A stretch of 64,000 nucleotides of DNA from Macrolepiota albuminosa (Eukaryota; Basidiomycota; Agaricomycetes; Agaricales; Agaricaceae): contig JAMWFC010000032.1 of NCBI GenBank assembly GCA_027475525.1, positions 186,001 to 250,000 of the forward strand, in the 5' to 3' direction. The translations under genes and the position numbers were made by a program. Each line of letters starts with the position of its first letter. Within the stretch, counting starts at the first letter, position 1. The notes under the pieces are model-generated. The model was not told the DNA's origin. It was given only the letters and a program-made list of their open reading frames with translations, and searched no databases. Below, piece after piece: positions 53,807-64,000 of this stretch.

Positions 53807-54690
53807 AGCAATGTCAGAGACATTGATACGATGCTGTACCAGCAGTCAGAGACACACCATGCACCAGAAGTCAAAATAAACATTTAATCATAGGCTGAAA
53901 ACTGTAAGCCTCCTGGTAGCAGTCTCAACAAATAACCATCTCCGAAAACATCCCAACAAATACACAGAAAAGTACAGAACAACAGGCAGGGACCAGTTCA
54001 AACTATCAGCTCAACAATAGTCTAACCACCGTCATGGAGAGGAAAAGCATGGAAGCTGGCAATGGATGGAATAGGATGAAATTGGGAAATTATTATTGTC
54101 ATTCAATATTATAATTTCTCAATTTCATTGTCAAATCAGTCAATGTTTGATTTGACATAACCGGAAGGAGGAAAGAAAAGAAGTAGGTGATGCAGGGAGG
54201 CACTAAAAGAGGAAAGAAGGATCTATAAATAGGATCGTGCTAAATGGAGCTCAAGCAAATGGGGAAGTGGCAATCTGAAACATCCGGAAGAATGGTGGAA
54301 CGGGTAGCACTGAAACAGGCCTCTCAAAAGGGAAATTGGACTATCAAATACATTCTGGAAGTGGGAGAGTTTCCAACAAAGAGTCATATGTAGATAGTGG
54401 TCTGTGCACCAGAAAAACAGTATAAATAGCCCAAGTTTAGTAGAGAATAAACAGGCAATTGATAGGCAAAGGCTCAGTGATTTCCAGGGAGTGAATCGCT
54501 TAGGCCGGAGTTTGTTAAGAAACCTCGACTTGTGGGAATATTATTATTCTCATTCAATATTATAATTCCTCAAAACCTTGGCGTTTTGCAAAATTATTAA
54601 ACACATTTAAAACAATAATTATCCCTTTCGTCATCAAAGTCAGTGTGAATTCAAGGTCATATTCTATACTAGCAAGCCCCAGAACTATCA
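53807..54690. other. Unclassified insertion inside Gypsy-C pol
   Basis: It separates the integrase end (VYLDA) from the C-terminal module. It contains a direct repeat pair of about 40 bp (around 54085-54125 and 54533-54574, core TCATTCAATATTATAATT) and TATAAATAG motifs (54222, 54420), as in an LTR. I could not define its ends or a target duplication. Confidence 0.45.
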
Positions 54691-54719
54691 ACTAATACTT
54701 CTACCAAGTACTACAGCAT

Positions 54720-57700
54720 CCAGGTAGACTCAATCTCCAGGCTTATACTTGGGGGCTGGAGTTCGTCTATGATCATAGTAGCAGGCCATGTCATCCCTTA
54801 CCTTAGCTAAAGCAGCCTTGGCTTCCTCCTGTGCTGCCTTCATCCAATCTATGAACTCGTTGACAGCTTCATTTTCTGAAGGTTGTCCATGAGGCTTGAA
54901 TCCCATCCAAGAGTGTCAACCAGTATCTAGAAGGAAAGAAGACATCTGGGTGGCAATGTGTACACAGTTGTTATATTGAAACTCTGCCTCTGGTAATAGG
55001 TCAATTTAGTTGTCCTGTTGTTCATTGCAGAAGAGCCAGAGATACTGTTCTAGCTCCTGGTTGACATGCTTGGTCTGACTATCAGACTGGTGGTGGTAGG
55101 CTGTGGAAGTGTGGAGTCTGACATGAAGGAGGCAATACAGTTCTCTAGTAAACTCTGCCACAAACTGAAGTCCATGGTCAGAAACGTAAGCATCTAACAA
55201 CACATAGAGTTTCCAGACATGCTTCTGATACAGATTAGTGGCACCTATAGCAGAGCAAGTAGTATGTGTTGGAATAAAATGAGCATGCTTGCCACAGAGA
55301 TCCACTACTACCATGATCATGTCATATTTATGAGAGTCTGGTAACTCAACAATGAAGTCTACTGAGGCCACACTCCAATGCTTAGCTAGAATGGACAAAG
55401 GATGAAGCTGTCCCATAGGAGGCTGACAACAAGGCTTAGTCCAAAGGCAAAGGTCATAGATGGAGATGTAAGAGCCAATATACCATGATATTTGAGGCCA
55501 CTAGTAATTTCAGGTGACCAGCTCCAGTGTCTTCCATCTGCCAAGATGTCCTGCAACTCAAAAGTTGTGATGCTACTCCACAATCCACCTCTCGAGGTCT
55601 GGCAGATTGGGAACATAAATGTATTCCCAAAAGGTAAGAAGACCATTCTCCAAAGACCATTCTCCAAAGACCACTCATCAGTGTAGATGGACTTCACTCC
55701 AGTTTTTTCTTGAGCATGCAAGGCCATGGCAGTCTTGGCTACCAGATCTTCTTGAGCACCCTCCTGGTTCCCTTGTTGGATGTCTTGAAGGATGCTCACT
55801 TCTTTTATCTGACCAACCACACCCTCTAGAGCATGGATGGCAAATAGTTCTGGCTTCAGGAGTACAATATTGTCATTGTCGCTAGCTCCTGAACCATAGT
55901 CTGCTTATTGAGAAAGCACATCTGGCTTGCCCATGCTCTGTCCAGGTTTGTGATGTAGAGGGAAGTCAAAGTTGGCCAGATACAAGAACCATCAAGCCTG
56001 TTGGCAGTTAAGTTTCTTGGCCATCCAAAAGTACTCTAAGTTCTTGTGATCAGTCCATATCTTGAATTTATGCCTGGCACCCTCAAGGAAATGTTGCCAC
56101 TCCTCAAATGACTGAATAATAGCTAGCATCTCCTTGTCATGAATCTCATAATTTTGCTCCATAGCATTGAGACTCTTGGAGTAGAAAGCCACAGAATGCC
56201 ACTTACCATCCTCTCTTGACTGTTGAGAGAGAACAGCTCCAGTAGCAAAATCTGAGCTATTGGCTTCAACATAGAAAAGATAGTTGTCATTTGGGAATAG
56301 GAGGATAGGCTTTGAAGTGACTGCCTGTTTGAGGGCATCAAAGGCTGTCTGCTGTGCTGCGCCTTAGTGCCAAGGAGTGTCCTTGCTGGTGAGATCAAAG
56401 AGGGGCCAGGCATGGTGTGAGAAATCCTGAATAAACCTCCAGTAGAAGTTGGTGAAACCCAGAAAGGCCTAAACCTCCTTCTTGTTCTTAGGCTCTGGCC
56501 ACTCTGCCACACTAGCCACCTTGACTAGGTCCATCTCAGCCATTCCATGAGAGATGATTAGTCCAAGATATTTAATCTTAGTCAGCTCAAACTTGCACTT
56601 CTCTGGCTTAAAATAAAGCTAGTGTTGGTGAAGATGTTCTAGGATGATGCATGTAATCCAACAATGCTCCTCTAGGGTCTTGGTATAGATGAGGATATTG
56701 CCAAGGTATATACACACAACACCTTCCACTATGAGGTCTTGAAAAATGTTGTTCATCATGGTCTGGAAGGTGGCAGAGCTATTAGTGAGGCTAAAGAACA
56801 TTACCAGAGATTCAAAGAGTCTACAATTTGTTTGGAATGCTGCCTTCCACTCATCACCTTCTTTGATGTGCACATTGTTGTAGCCCTAGTGGACATCCAA
56901 CTTGATGAAGTAGTGTGCACCTCAGAGGTTGTTGACAAGCTCTGAAATGAGTAGTAAGGGGTAGCAATTCTTTACAGTCATTGCATTCAAGACTTGGTAG
57001 TCCTGAACCAGACGTAAAGATTCATCCTTCTTTTTAATGAAGAAGACTAGAGAGGCCATCAGAGACTTTGAGGGGCAGATGCAACCAGAGTCTAAATTCT
57101 CCTGCAAAAAGGCATTAAGCTTATCCTGTTCTCTAGAAGAGAGAGAACAGACCTTGCAGCTAGAAGGCTCAGCATTGGGCATAAGCTCGATTGCATGGTC
57201 CCACTGCTTATGCTCTGGCAGGAAGTCAAATGATGCCTTAGAGAAAACATCCTCAAAGTCTTGCAGGTGATGAGGAACTGCATCTTGGAATGACTTAGGA
57301 GCAGAGTTGGTAGCAAATGTCTGAGCTAGCTGCTGGGAAGTAGTTTGGCTAGCTCTAATCTCTGCTACAGTTGATGGAGGTCATAAGGTAGTTGCATAAA
57401 TCCTGTCACCTGTCTCAATAGCCTCGTCTGGAGACTCTGGGTCAAGGGTACACCCAAATTCACTCTCACATCCATCTTCCATCTGGGCTTCACTCACTAC
57501 ATCTTGAATGTCCTCATAGAGGGCCTCTTTATAAGGGAACACCAAGGGAGGAGGATCCAGTAAGTCAAAGTCTGCAAAGAGGAGGTGTCCAACTTGGCGA
57601 GCCCGATAGCCTCATACTCATAGACTGACTCTCTATGCTCCTCTCTAACTTCCTTGGCACATGCGGAACACCATCAAGGGCAGTGGCTCATGCTCACCTT

Positions 57701-57974
57701 ACTCTTGGCCCAGTCAATCTCAGAATTGTGATCATGCAGCTAGGAGAACCTGAGTATCATATTCTGCTCTTCTAGGCTGGTGACTACAAAGACAGCATGC
57801 TTGGAATGAGTCTGATAACAAAGGACTAAATCCACCACTGAGCAGATAGATCCAGCTTTGTTGAGCATACCGTCAATGTTATAGACTGGAATAGGATGAG
57901 AGAGGGGTTGGGTAGTGAGCTGGTGTTGTTCCACATAATTAGTATCCAGAAATAGTCCAGTAGCACCACTGTCC
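54720..57974 (-). pseudogene. Gypsy-C pol: protease end, RT, RNase H, integrase
   Basis: Protease with LLDSGATGLFLD (just inside 57974), then after a degraded linker the reverse transcriptase (57182-56619), whose YLDD box reads YLGN, so the catalytic Asp pair is lost. RNase H follows (56200-55992: NYEIHDKEMLAIIQSFEEW, TDHKNLEYFW). Then the integrase (55820-55006): VDFIVELPDS and SDHGLQF are present, but the QTER motif reads QTKH, removing the catalytic Glu. The C-terminal FKPHGQPSENEAVNEFIDWM and YYDHRRTPAPKYKPGD lie at 54740-54900. Changes are mainly G-to-A or C-to-T in the coding sense. Confidence 0.85.
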
Positions 57975-57979
57975 AAGAG

Positions 57980-58213
57980 TGTAATGAAGTTACAGGTTTG
58001 AGAGAGCTTAGTGGTCATACTGCACAGAATCAGACCAGTCCAGTCTATTGACTATGTAGTATGACACAAAAATAAGCTGCTGAGTAAACAGCAGATATCT
58101 AAGTATTTATAATTATATAAATAATATTATATTATAATAAATATAATATAATATTTTACTACTATACTAAGTAAAAGCTATGTGGCCAATGCTACATAGC
58201 AGACTATGCTACA
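57980..58213 (-). mobile_element. Solo LTR of the Gypsy-A family in Gypsy-C protease
   Basis: 234 bp, on the minus strand from TGTAGCATAG to CTTCATTACA, flanked by AAGAG on both sides (57975-57979 and 58214-58218). Discounting the insert puts the bases either side back in one frame at the protease LLDSGAT motif. It proves that Gypsy-A-type elements have moved in this genome and defines their LTR ends. Confidence 0.92.
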
Positions 58214-58218
58214 AAGAG

Positions 58219-59911
58219 AGCTATGATACTTTGAGTCTGCTGCATGTCAGTTGTCTCAATCTCCATATTCAGACACAGAGAGTTGGGAGAGGGAGTGGAG
58301 GCAACAACATAGTAACAAGGAAGGTGTCATTCCCAAGCTGGAACACGTGGTTGTCAGACAGGAGAAGGAGGAGAGAAGGTCTTAGCTGAAGCTTGGACCA
58401 AGAGGGTATTTTGTACATTGGAGGGGGTGCTTACAGTTTCAGTTAGAGAATCAGGAACAGGGAGTGATATATTAGAAGATTCTACTGATAGACATGTGAA
58501 CTGATTTGCACTGGACAGTGGAGGCGTACAACTCATCTATTGCTTCATTGAAAACCCTCCCCTGCAGAACCAAAGGACTCATCCAATGGTTCTGCTACAG
58601 CTTCCAGAAGACTCCAGGACTTCTCCAAAGGTTCTGTTTTGGTCTGTACATCTGTGGAGGGGTTTTCTCAAATATCTCAGGCTGCAAGGAGCTGGAGAAG
58701 GAGCTCTTCCTGCTCTAAAGCTGAGAGATAGTGTACCTCCAACTTCTGGGGACAATATTAAGTAAAGTGACTGGGCTTTCCACAGCAATGGCAGAGGAGA
58801 AAAAGAGAGGAATGTTGACAAGAGGCATCAATGTCCATAGGTACTCCAAGAAAGAGGGGATGTGCCACAGGTACCTGAGCCAGGGGTGGAGTGTGAAATG
58901 GAAGAGAAGGCTGGATAGGATGACAAGCAGAAAAAGATGCCTGTGAGGTGGAGTGAGGGGCCATTCCACAGTGGAGCTCACATTGTAACTCCATGAGCTG
59001 CCACTGATCACATGCTACCTGATACCAGGTCTCAATACTTGTGTTGTCGAGTTGTCCCTCAGCCATGCTGTCAATCCAGTCTATGAGGGAGAGAAGGAGG
59101 CCATCTTGGAAGGTGAGACAGAGCTGAAGACCATCCAGATAGCAGGCCTGTTCAGCAAGAACGATATACTCATTTATAGTCTGCTTTCTCTGCCTATATC
59201 AATGAGGATCTCGAAGAGTGAGGGCTGCCACCTTAGCAGGGTCCAAGGGAAAGAACTTTGTCTGAAACTACTTCTTAAACTGATCCCAACTTCCAAAACT
59301 CTCCACTCCTCTAGGGTGTCAAAAGACTCATAGCGCATACGTTGAAGCTTGCCCAGACTTCATGTAGGAAAGAATCCAAGCAATCTTGAGAGCATCAGAG
59401 GGGAAAGCCTCACCACTGAGCTGAATATAGGTGATGCATGACTGCAGGAAACACTCACCTATCACTCAGTCACCATTGAATACATCTGGGAGTGCTGGGC
59501 AAGAAATATTGGCATGAACTGAGGAGGAGGTCCCAAAGCAAGGGACTGGGGGTGGGTTAGCCCTAACTGGAGGCACCTGGAGAGGGGCAGGAGTGAGAGG
59601 AAGGCGCTCTAAGAGGGCCTGAAGGAAATGGGAGATGGTGTCTGTGGCCTGACACAGTCCAGCAAGTTCAGTGGTGTGGAGGGTAAGGGAAGCTTAAGTA
59701 GTCTGCATCTGAGTCTCCAGAACAAGCAAGCAACCCCAGGCATCATCCTGAGGGGCAGAAGCATCCAGAAGAGTATCTGAGGGGGCTGGTTGGGTCATAG
59801 AAGCAACAGAGGGGCAGGGAGTAATCCAGTGGGGAAGGGATCTAAAGAGGCAAGAGAGGGCTCAAGCAGGCTGAAGGGGGCTCCCAGCCAAACTGTGGAG
59901 ACTTGTTCTGC
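58219..59911 (-). pseudogene. Gypsy-C gag remnant
   Basis: Minus-strand fragments show a gag order: a coiled N terminus near 59600-59700, a capsid-like part near 59330-59510 (PALPDVFNGD, FLQSCITYIQLSGEAFPSDA, ALKIAWILSYMKSGQASTYA), ETWYQVACDQWQLMELQCEL near 59000, and a zinc-knuckle remnant CHCCGKPSHF near 58770. Many stops and frame changes. It would have formed the particle and bound the element RNA. Confidence 0.7.
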
Positions 59912-60486
59912 TGTAAGGGCAACCTTTTGAGGCTGTGGCTCAGCCACACAGCTGGAAGAGGGAGATCCAAAGTGTATTAGAGTATGTACTGACAATATCA
60001 TAATAACTACTCACCTGACAGAGGGAGATCCAAAGAGAACAGGTCTAGGGATTCCCTATGCCAAGTTGGACACTTCTGGGGCCTCTGAAGCATGGGAAAC
60101 AACTGTACAGTACAACAAAACCTTAAAAACTCAAAAATTGCCTATACAAACAATTGCACAAATAAGGGGCAAACTCTGGCAAACTCTGGCTTATATAAGC
60201 AGTCTGGAAGCAAATTGCCTATACAAACAATTGCACAAATAAGGGGCAAACTCTGGCAAACTCTGGCTTATATAAGCAGTCTGGAAGCAGTGCTGAGTGG
60301 CCCACACTTGTCTGAATGATAGCTAAAGAACCAGAGCACCTCAAAGGTTAAGAATAGTACTAACAGATAGTATTGAGAGAATCAAAACAGCAAAATGAGA
60401 GAATGATAGAAGAAATAAGGAAATGAATGAAAGGAGAGTGAAGGAATAAGGAGTGAAAGAAGGAAGAAATAAAGAGTCTCCTGACA
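59912..60486 (-). repeat. Gypsy-C LTR, 5' side
   Basis: On the minus strand it runs from TGTCAGGAGACTC to GCCCTTACA. It is 575 bp, of which 77 bp (60135-60288) is a probable assembly duplication. Confidence 0.85.
60135..60288. repeat. 77-bp tandem duplication (probable assembly overlap)
   Basis: Copies start at 60135 and 60212, in the Gypsy-C LTR; the other LTR copies have one. Confidence 0.87.
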
Positions 60487-60629
60487 GACTAAGTCTCTTA
60501 TCTTGGGGGAATCTCTTGTTCATGTCTTGAACTCCAGAGCATGGTCCAGAGTTCCAGACACCCAAGTATATAGAGATCAAGTCTGCCTTGTAACGGTGTT
60601 GCTTTTCCTCTGGAAAGCAAAACCTGACA
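60487..60629 (-). repeat. Fragment of LTR family D
   Basis: On the minus strand it starts TGTCAGGTTTTGCT and matches the first part of the solo LTR at 33736. It is truncated at 60486 by the Gypsy-C LTR. Confidence 0.8.
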
Positions 60630-60832
60630 CTTATGTCCTTTGTGAACTAGATAGATTAGTACTTCACAGACCGATTGCTGCTTTTTGTCTACTGCTGTAC
60701 CTTGCCAGGAAACACATTGACTTACTACTCAAGGTGCTAGACATCACCACCAAGCTCTATGAACTTGAAGAGACAAAGTTACCTGATGACAACAACTTGC
60801 TGACAATATCAGAAGAAGAAGAAAATGAGTAA
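60630..60832 (+). pseudogene. Remnant of a retrotransposon Pol C-terminus
   Basis: The open segment reads YVLCELDRLVLHRPIAAFCL then LLYLARKHIDLLLKVLDI and an acidic end. It resembles the extreme C terminus of some fungal Ty3/gypsy polyproteins (ELDG..RPIAAFR type), recalled from memory. It starts right at the LTR D fragment. Confidence 0.45.
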
Positions 60833-62329
60833 AAACATCATAAAACCTTGATAAGCCCCTTATTTCCTTTACTTACTTTACTTCACTACCTTGCTGGCCT
60901 ACTTACTGTACTATACTTCATAGACATCTCCTGTACATACTCAAGATGCAGCGCTAGCGTGTTGCCAATGATTAGCACCTTGCACAGCTCTTGCCAAGGG
61001 TTTTTTGCTATAATGATCTACTGAGTATTTCTTTTTTCCTTGAAAATTTGCTAAATTCTTCATGTCACTTTTACTGCCTCCCCTTGCCGTACTCTATTTA
61101 CTTTCTTGCTATTTTCATTTCAATCTTATAAATCTAGTCTCCAAACTTACTTATATCACATCTCACTCTTTAAAAGGCACTCCAAGCAGATATATACACA
61201 TGGCAGAAGTAAAGTATCTATAACTATCATCTGGCAGGAACAAATCATCTGTGAGGAGCAGAAAAGAGTTGCAAAGAGGCAGCAAGTGGCCAGGCTGAAT
61301 ACTGTTGGCAGTCTGCCTGGTAGTCTTGCAGAATGGCAAGACTACATGCCAGGTTGTTGTATCGGAGCCTGAACACCATGATTTGTGTTTGGACTCTCTC
61401 TCATTCCCAACTCAGCACCTGTTTCATTTTTACTACTCTCTCAACAAATTGCTCCAACATTTCCCAAAGATGCAAGACCACTATTAAATAGACAAGATGT
61501 TGCTCTAGCCATCAAAAAGTGTCACGATTGACACATGGCACCAGTTGTGCAGTCCAGGCAGAGTCAGATCTTGCAATAATAGGTTGCCATGGCTCCAGTC
61601 TAGCAATGTCCTCCTCATCAGATATTTCTTGCCAGGGAGCGGCAAGGCCAGAGGAGGGAGGCAGCTGGTGGCAAGCACAGTCTTCAACTCCTTTATTTCC
61701 ATGTCTCCTGGCATGGAAGGAGGCAACACTATGCAGGCATGCTTTGCTTTGCCCTTCCTTTTAGCAGGGGAAGGGACTTCTCATTTTAAAAAAAAAACTA
61801 CCTTGTCCTGGTGCTCCCTACATCTTGCTTGCTGAAGGATTCCAACTTGTCTCCTTGGTGCATTGGCAGTGCCAAGGAAGTCTTGTTGATGTTGGCCACC
61901 TTGCTAGCAGCAGCATTTCTTCTCTCCCTCTTGACAAACTTCTGGGCACATTTGACTAAAACAGCACGTTGAAAAGTGTGCTCTACTACTGCATTGGGAG
62001 CACCCCTGTGCTCATGACTCTTGACACCATCTAGAGTGCAAGCCTGCTTCAGGATACCACACTAATAGCAGGGCTGGCTATTGGTGGAGTACCAACACCT
62101 CTCTGGACTCACTTTATAACAACAACAAGAGCAAGCATTGAGGACCCTCCAATTTTTACTATTGCGACCCAACTCCTTTGCCAATCACCTATCAACAATA
62201 CAGAGAATCTGAAAATACATGTCATATGCATTGGAAAGTCCATTGTGATATTGCTGATGATATGGGATCTACACCACAATAAGTCATTTTAGTAGAGAAG
62301 GAAGGAAGGAAACTTACATTGTACAGGTC
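60833..62329. other. Region with a degenerate Cys-rich remnant
   Basis: No intact gene. On the minus strand at about 61800-62170 a broken frame reads CSCCCYKVSPERCWYSTNSQ then a further Cys pair, followed by a basic KCAQKFVKRERRNAA stretch. This looks like a decayed zinc-binding protein of the kind carried by fungal transposons. The rest is unassigned. Confidence 0.3.
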
Positions 62330-63190
62330 ACAGAACTTTTGCAAAAGCTTCTATATCAAAGGGGATGGGCTGCTGCGATGCACAGCGAGACCAAGGTCTA
62401 CGTGGCTGGATGTTATGGGAGGCGCGACATGGCAGTGCCAGTGTGACAGCGCTAGCATGACATGCCAGCGCGGCAATAGTGCAGGCTAGCTCACGACATA
62501 GGGAGAAATCGAGACCATATTTGTGTGAGTATTGATATATAGAGTGTACGTATTGCTGTCCATAAGCATAAATCAAAAAAAAATAGTCCATAAATGTATA
62601 AAAAAAATGTAGAAATTCAAAAATTGTAATCTTCATTTATCTTTGTCGTCCCTGTATGCGTAGAACGTGTTGACGTTGACACGACTGCCATACAAGAACA
62701 GGTACATCCCTGTGCAACGCAGTTTTGAGTTCCTGGCCTGTAAAGAGGTCATATATGATAAAACACGCTAAAAACAGGCAACAAACCTGATCTTGACTGT
62801 TGAATAGCTTAACCCTCCCCATAATCTCCTTGCAGCGCGTGAATGCTCGAATAATGAGCGCGTGTGCTGACCTAGATGTATGTTAGTCATATAGAGCCAA
62901 AAAAAAGGCACGAAGGTACATACTTCATACCCTGAACCACACCAGTCCCTTTGCCTTCACTTTTTTCAAATTTATTCAACAAGTCGTCATCGACAGATCG
63001 GGAAACAGCATGGGAGGATTCATCGGAAGTCGACAAGTGATTCATGGATGGTGTTAGGGCAAAAATGACGTGTAATGTGTAGATCTCAGGTTGAGCAAGG
63101 TTGAGCAATGTCTGGCACAATGTGATGGTCTGCGTCAAGCGTGACAACACTTATACGCATCAGCGTCGCTCACCTTGGCTCTTGAACAGC
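62330..63190 (+). repeat. Non-coding repeat, copy 2 (CpG-rich)
   Basis: Better preserved partner of 10050-11300. Retains many CG dinucleotides that are TG/CA in copy 1 and shows the empty site of the solo LTR (near 62835-62850). No coding frame is shared by the two copies. Confidence 0.6.
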
Positions 63191-63600
63191 CAACGTTGGC
63201 CCCCCTCGTCGTCCTTGGAGCGTCTGCACGCGAGGTGAAGAGGTTCTTCATGACCTAAAATTGAAATTGTGAGTGCAATGTCTGGCATGCCACAACGGTC
63301 TGAATCACATGTGACAGCTACTAATACGCATCAGCGTTGCTCGCGTTGGCTTTTAGACAGCCTACGTTTGGCCCCCTCATTGTCCTTGAAGCGTCCGCAC
63401 GCAAGTTGCATATCTTATTAATATCCTAGAATCGAAATCATGAGTTTAGGATGCTGATAAAAGTCCTACGTAACAGTTGATGACAAAACCCCGCCCAGGC
63501 ATCCGTGTTGCTCCCGTTAGCTTGTCATTAGCCCCCGCATCGTCCTTGGAGCATACACATGCGGGCTTGGGCTTTAATGCATGTACTGTAGTCGAAATGA
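63125..63600 (+). repeat. Diverged tandem repeat, about 171-177 bp period
   Basis: Three units align at GCATCAGCGTCGCTC (63152), GCATCAGCGTTGCTC (63329) and GCATCCGTGTTGCTC (63500). Each is followed by GTTGGCT-like sequence and CGTCCTTGGAGCGT-like sequence, and units 2 and 3 share TCGAAATNATGAGTT further on. Function unknown. Confidence 0.7.
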
Positions 63601-63737
63601 TGAGTTCGGGTGCCGTTAACAAGTCTGACGCAGCCTTTCATCATAAATACCCGCCCACTGTACTGTAGTCGAAATGATGAGTTCGGGTGCCGTTAACAAG
63701 TCTGACGCAGCCTTTCATCATAAATACCCGCCCACGT
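63584..63737. repeat. 77-bp tandem duplication (probable assembly overlap)
   Basis: Copies start at 63584 and 63661. Confidence 0.85.
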
Positions 63738-64000
63738 ATCAGTAGTGGGAAAGGTTCTCGTTGTTCAGGCAGCAGGTGGCAAACGGGAGAGGGTAGGTTT
63801 GTTGTCCATGATAGATATATTTCGAGTGTCCTGTAAATCTCGAGGAGTGCATGATAATAGCATTCGAATCATTGTGCTTCAAACTTGTGTACATAGAGGG
63901 TATTGTGATATCTTTTCTGTCATGGTCAAGGGTCAGGAGGTCGTCATTTCCAGGTCGTCGTTTCCAAGAGCATGTACAGAGGTTGGTACAAGAATTGAGC
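63738..64000. other. Unassigned window end
   Basis: No gene or repeat recognised. Confidence 0.4.

Larger units (their letters stand above)
52529..60486 (-). mobile_element. Gypsy-C: decayed minus-strand Ty3/gypsy chromovirus
   Basis: Bounded by related LTRs (52529-53085 and 59912-60486), with gag, protease, reverse transcriptase, RNase H, integrase and chromodomain in the expected order on the minus strand. Every domain has stops or lost catalytic residues. Two insertions interrupt it: a Gypsy-A-family solo LTR (57980-58213) and an unclassified segment of about 0.9 kb (about 53810-54690). The outer flanks (CAAAT left, GACTA right) do not match, so the ends may come from different insertions joined by recombination. 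Confidence 0.85.

Noticed and set aside
61545..61835. 96-codon frame as a gene
   Set aside because: No domain features, and the opposite strand next to it holds a decayed Cys-rich frame. Likely chance.

Overview
This is a transposon-dense, gene-poor stretch of a fungal nuclear genome, almost certainly a mushroom-forming basidiomycete (Agaricomycetes). The evidence is the very short introns (about 50-55 bp, GT..AG), a KDZ (Kyakuja-Dileera-Zisupton) transposon with a CxC2-type cysteine cluster, chromodomain Ty3/gypsy elements, a Tc1/mariner element and a multi-exon ankyrin gene. No rRNA gene, CRISPR array or bacterial-type operon is present. Only two loci look like host genes: a membrane-ankyrin protein (3149-6618, minus) and a single-pass membrane protein (about 7583-8320, plus).

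Layout. 604-2439: decayed Tc1/mariner element. 3149-6618: ankyrin gene, one 33-residue repeat per exon over most of the array. 7583-8320: membrane protein. 10050-11300: a non-coding repeat with a better preserved second copy at 62330-63190, interrupted by a solo LTR (10480-10934). 11303-32038: 5'-truncated Ty3/gypsy element 'Gypsy-A', split by a 15.1-kb KDZ transposon 'K1' (16540-31657). 32067 to about 51930: an older, C-to-T-decayed KDZ copy 'K2', itself split by a solo LTR (33736-34448) and by the complete, intact-looking 'Gypsy-B' (37774-48867). About 51950-52528: an inverted KDZ fragment 'K3'. 52529-60486: decayed minus-strand 'Gypsy-C', carrying a solo LTR of the Gypsy-A family. 60487-64000: LTR fragment, pol remnant, Cys-rich remnant, repeats.

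Insertion history read from the sequence: K2 is oldest. Gypsy-A lies against its left part, and K1 then inserted into ORF3 of Gypsy-A with an 8-bp target duplication. Gypsy-B entered K2 most recently: its two 191-bp LTRs are identical, its 5-bp target duplication is intact and its three long ORFs are open.

Most interesting biology: Gypsy-A and Gypsy-B both carry a large third ORF downstream of pol (about 950 codons in B), conserved between the two elements and not resembling an envelope protein. They also share a 17-nt perfect palindrome between pol and ORF3 and an LTR stem-loop, both kept as structures while the sequence differs. K1 carries four genes: transposase, an accessory protein with PPLF repeats, a second accessory protein, and a Cys-cluster/coiled-coil protein. 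Its subterminal regions hold arrays of tRNA-like units.

Technical warning: 17 tandem duplications in this window all have an offset of exactly 77 bp, and one pair flanks a 100-N gap. They look like unmerged contig overlaps from a k=77 assembly. Each shifts the reading frame by 2, so several apparent breaks in genes are probably not real.
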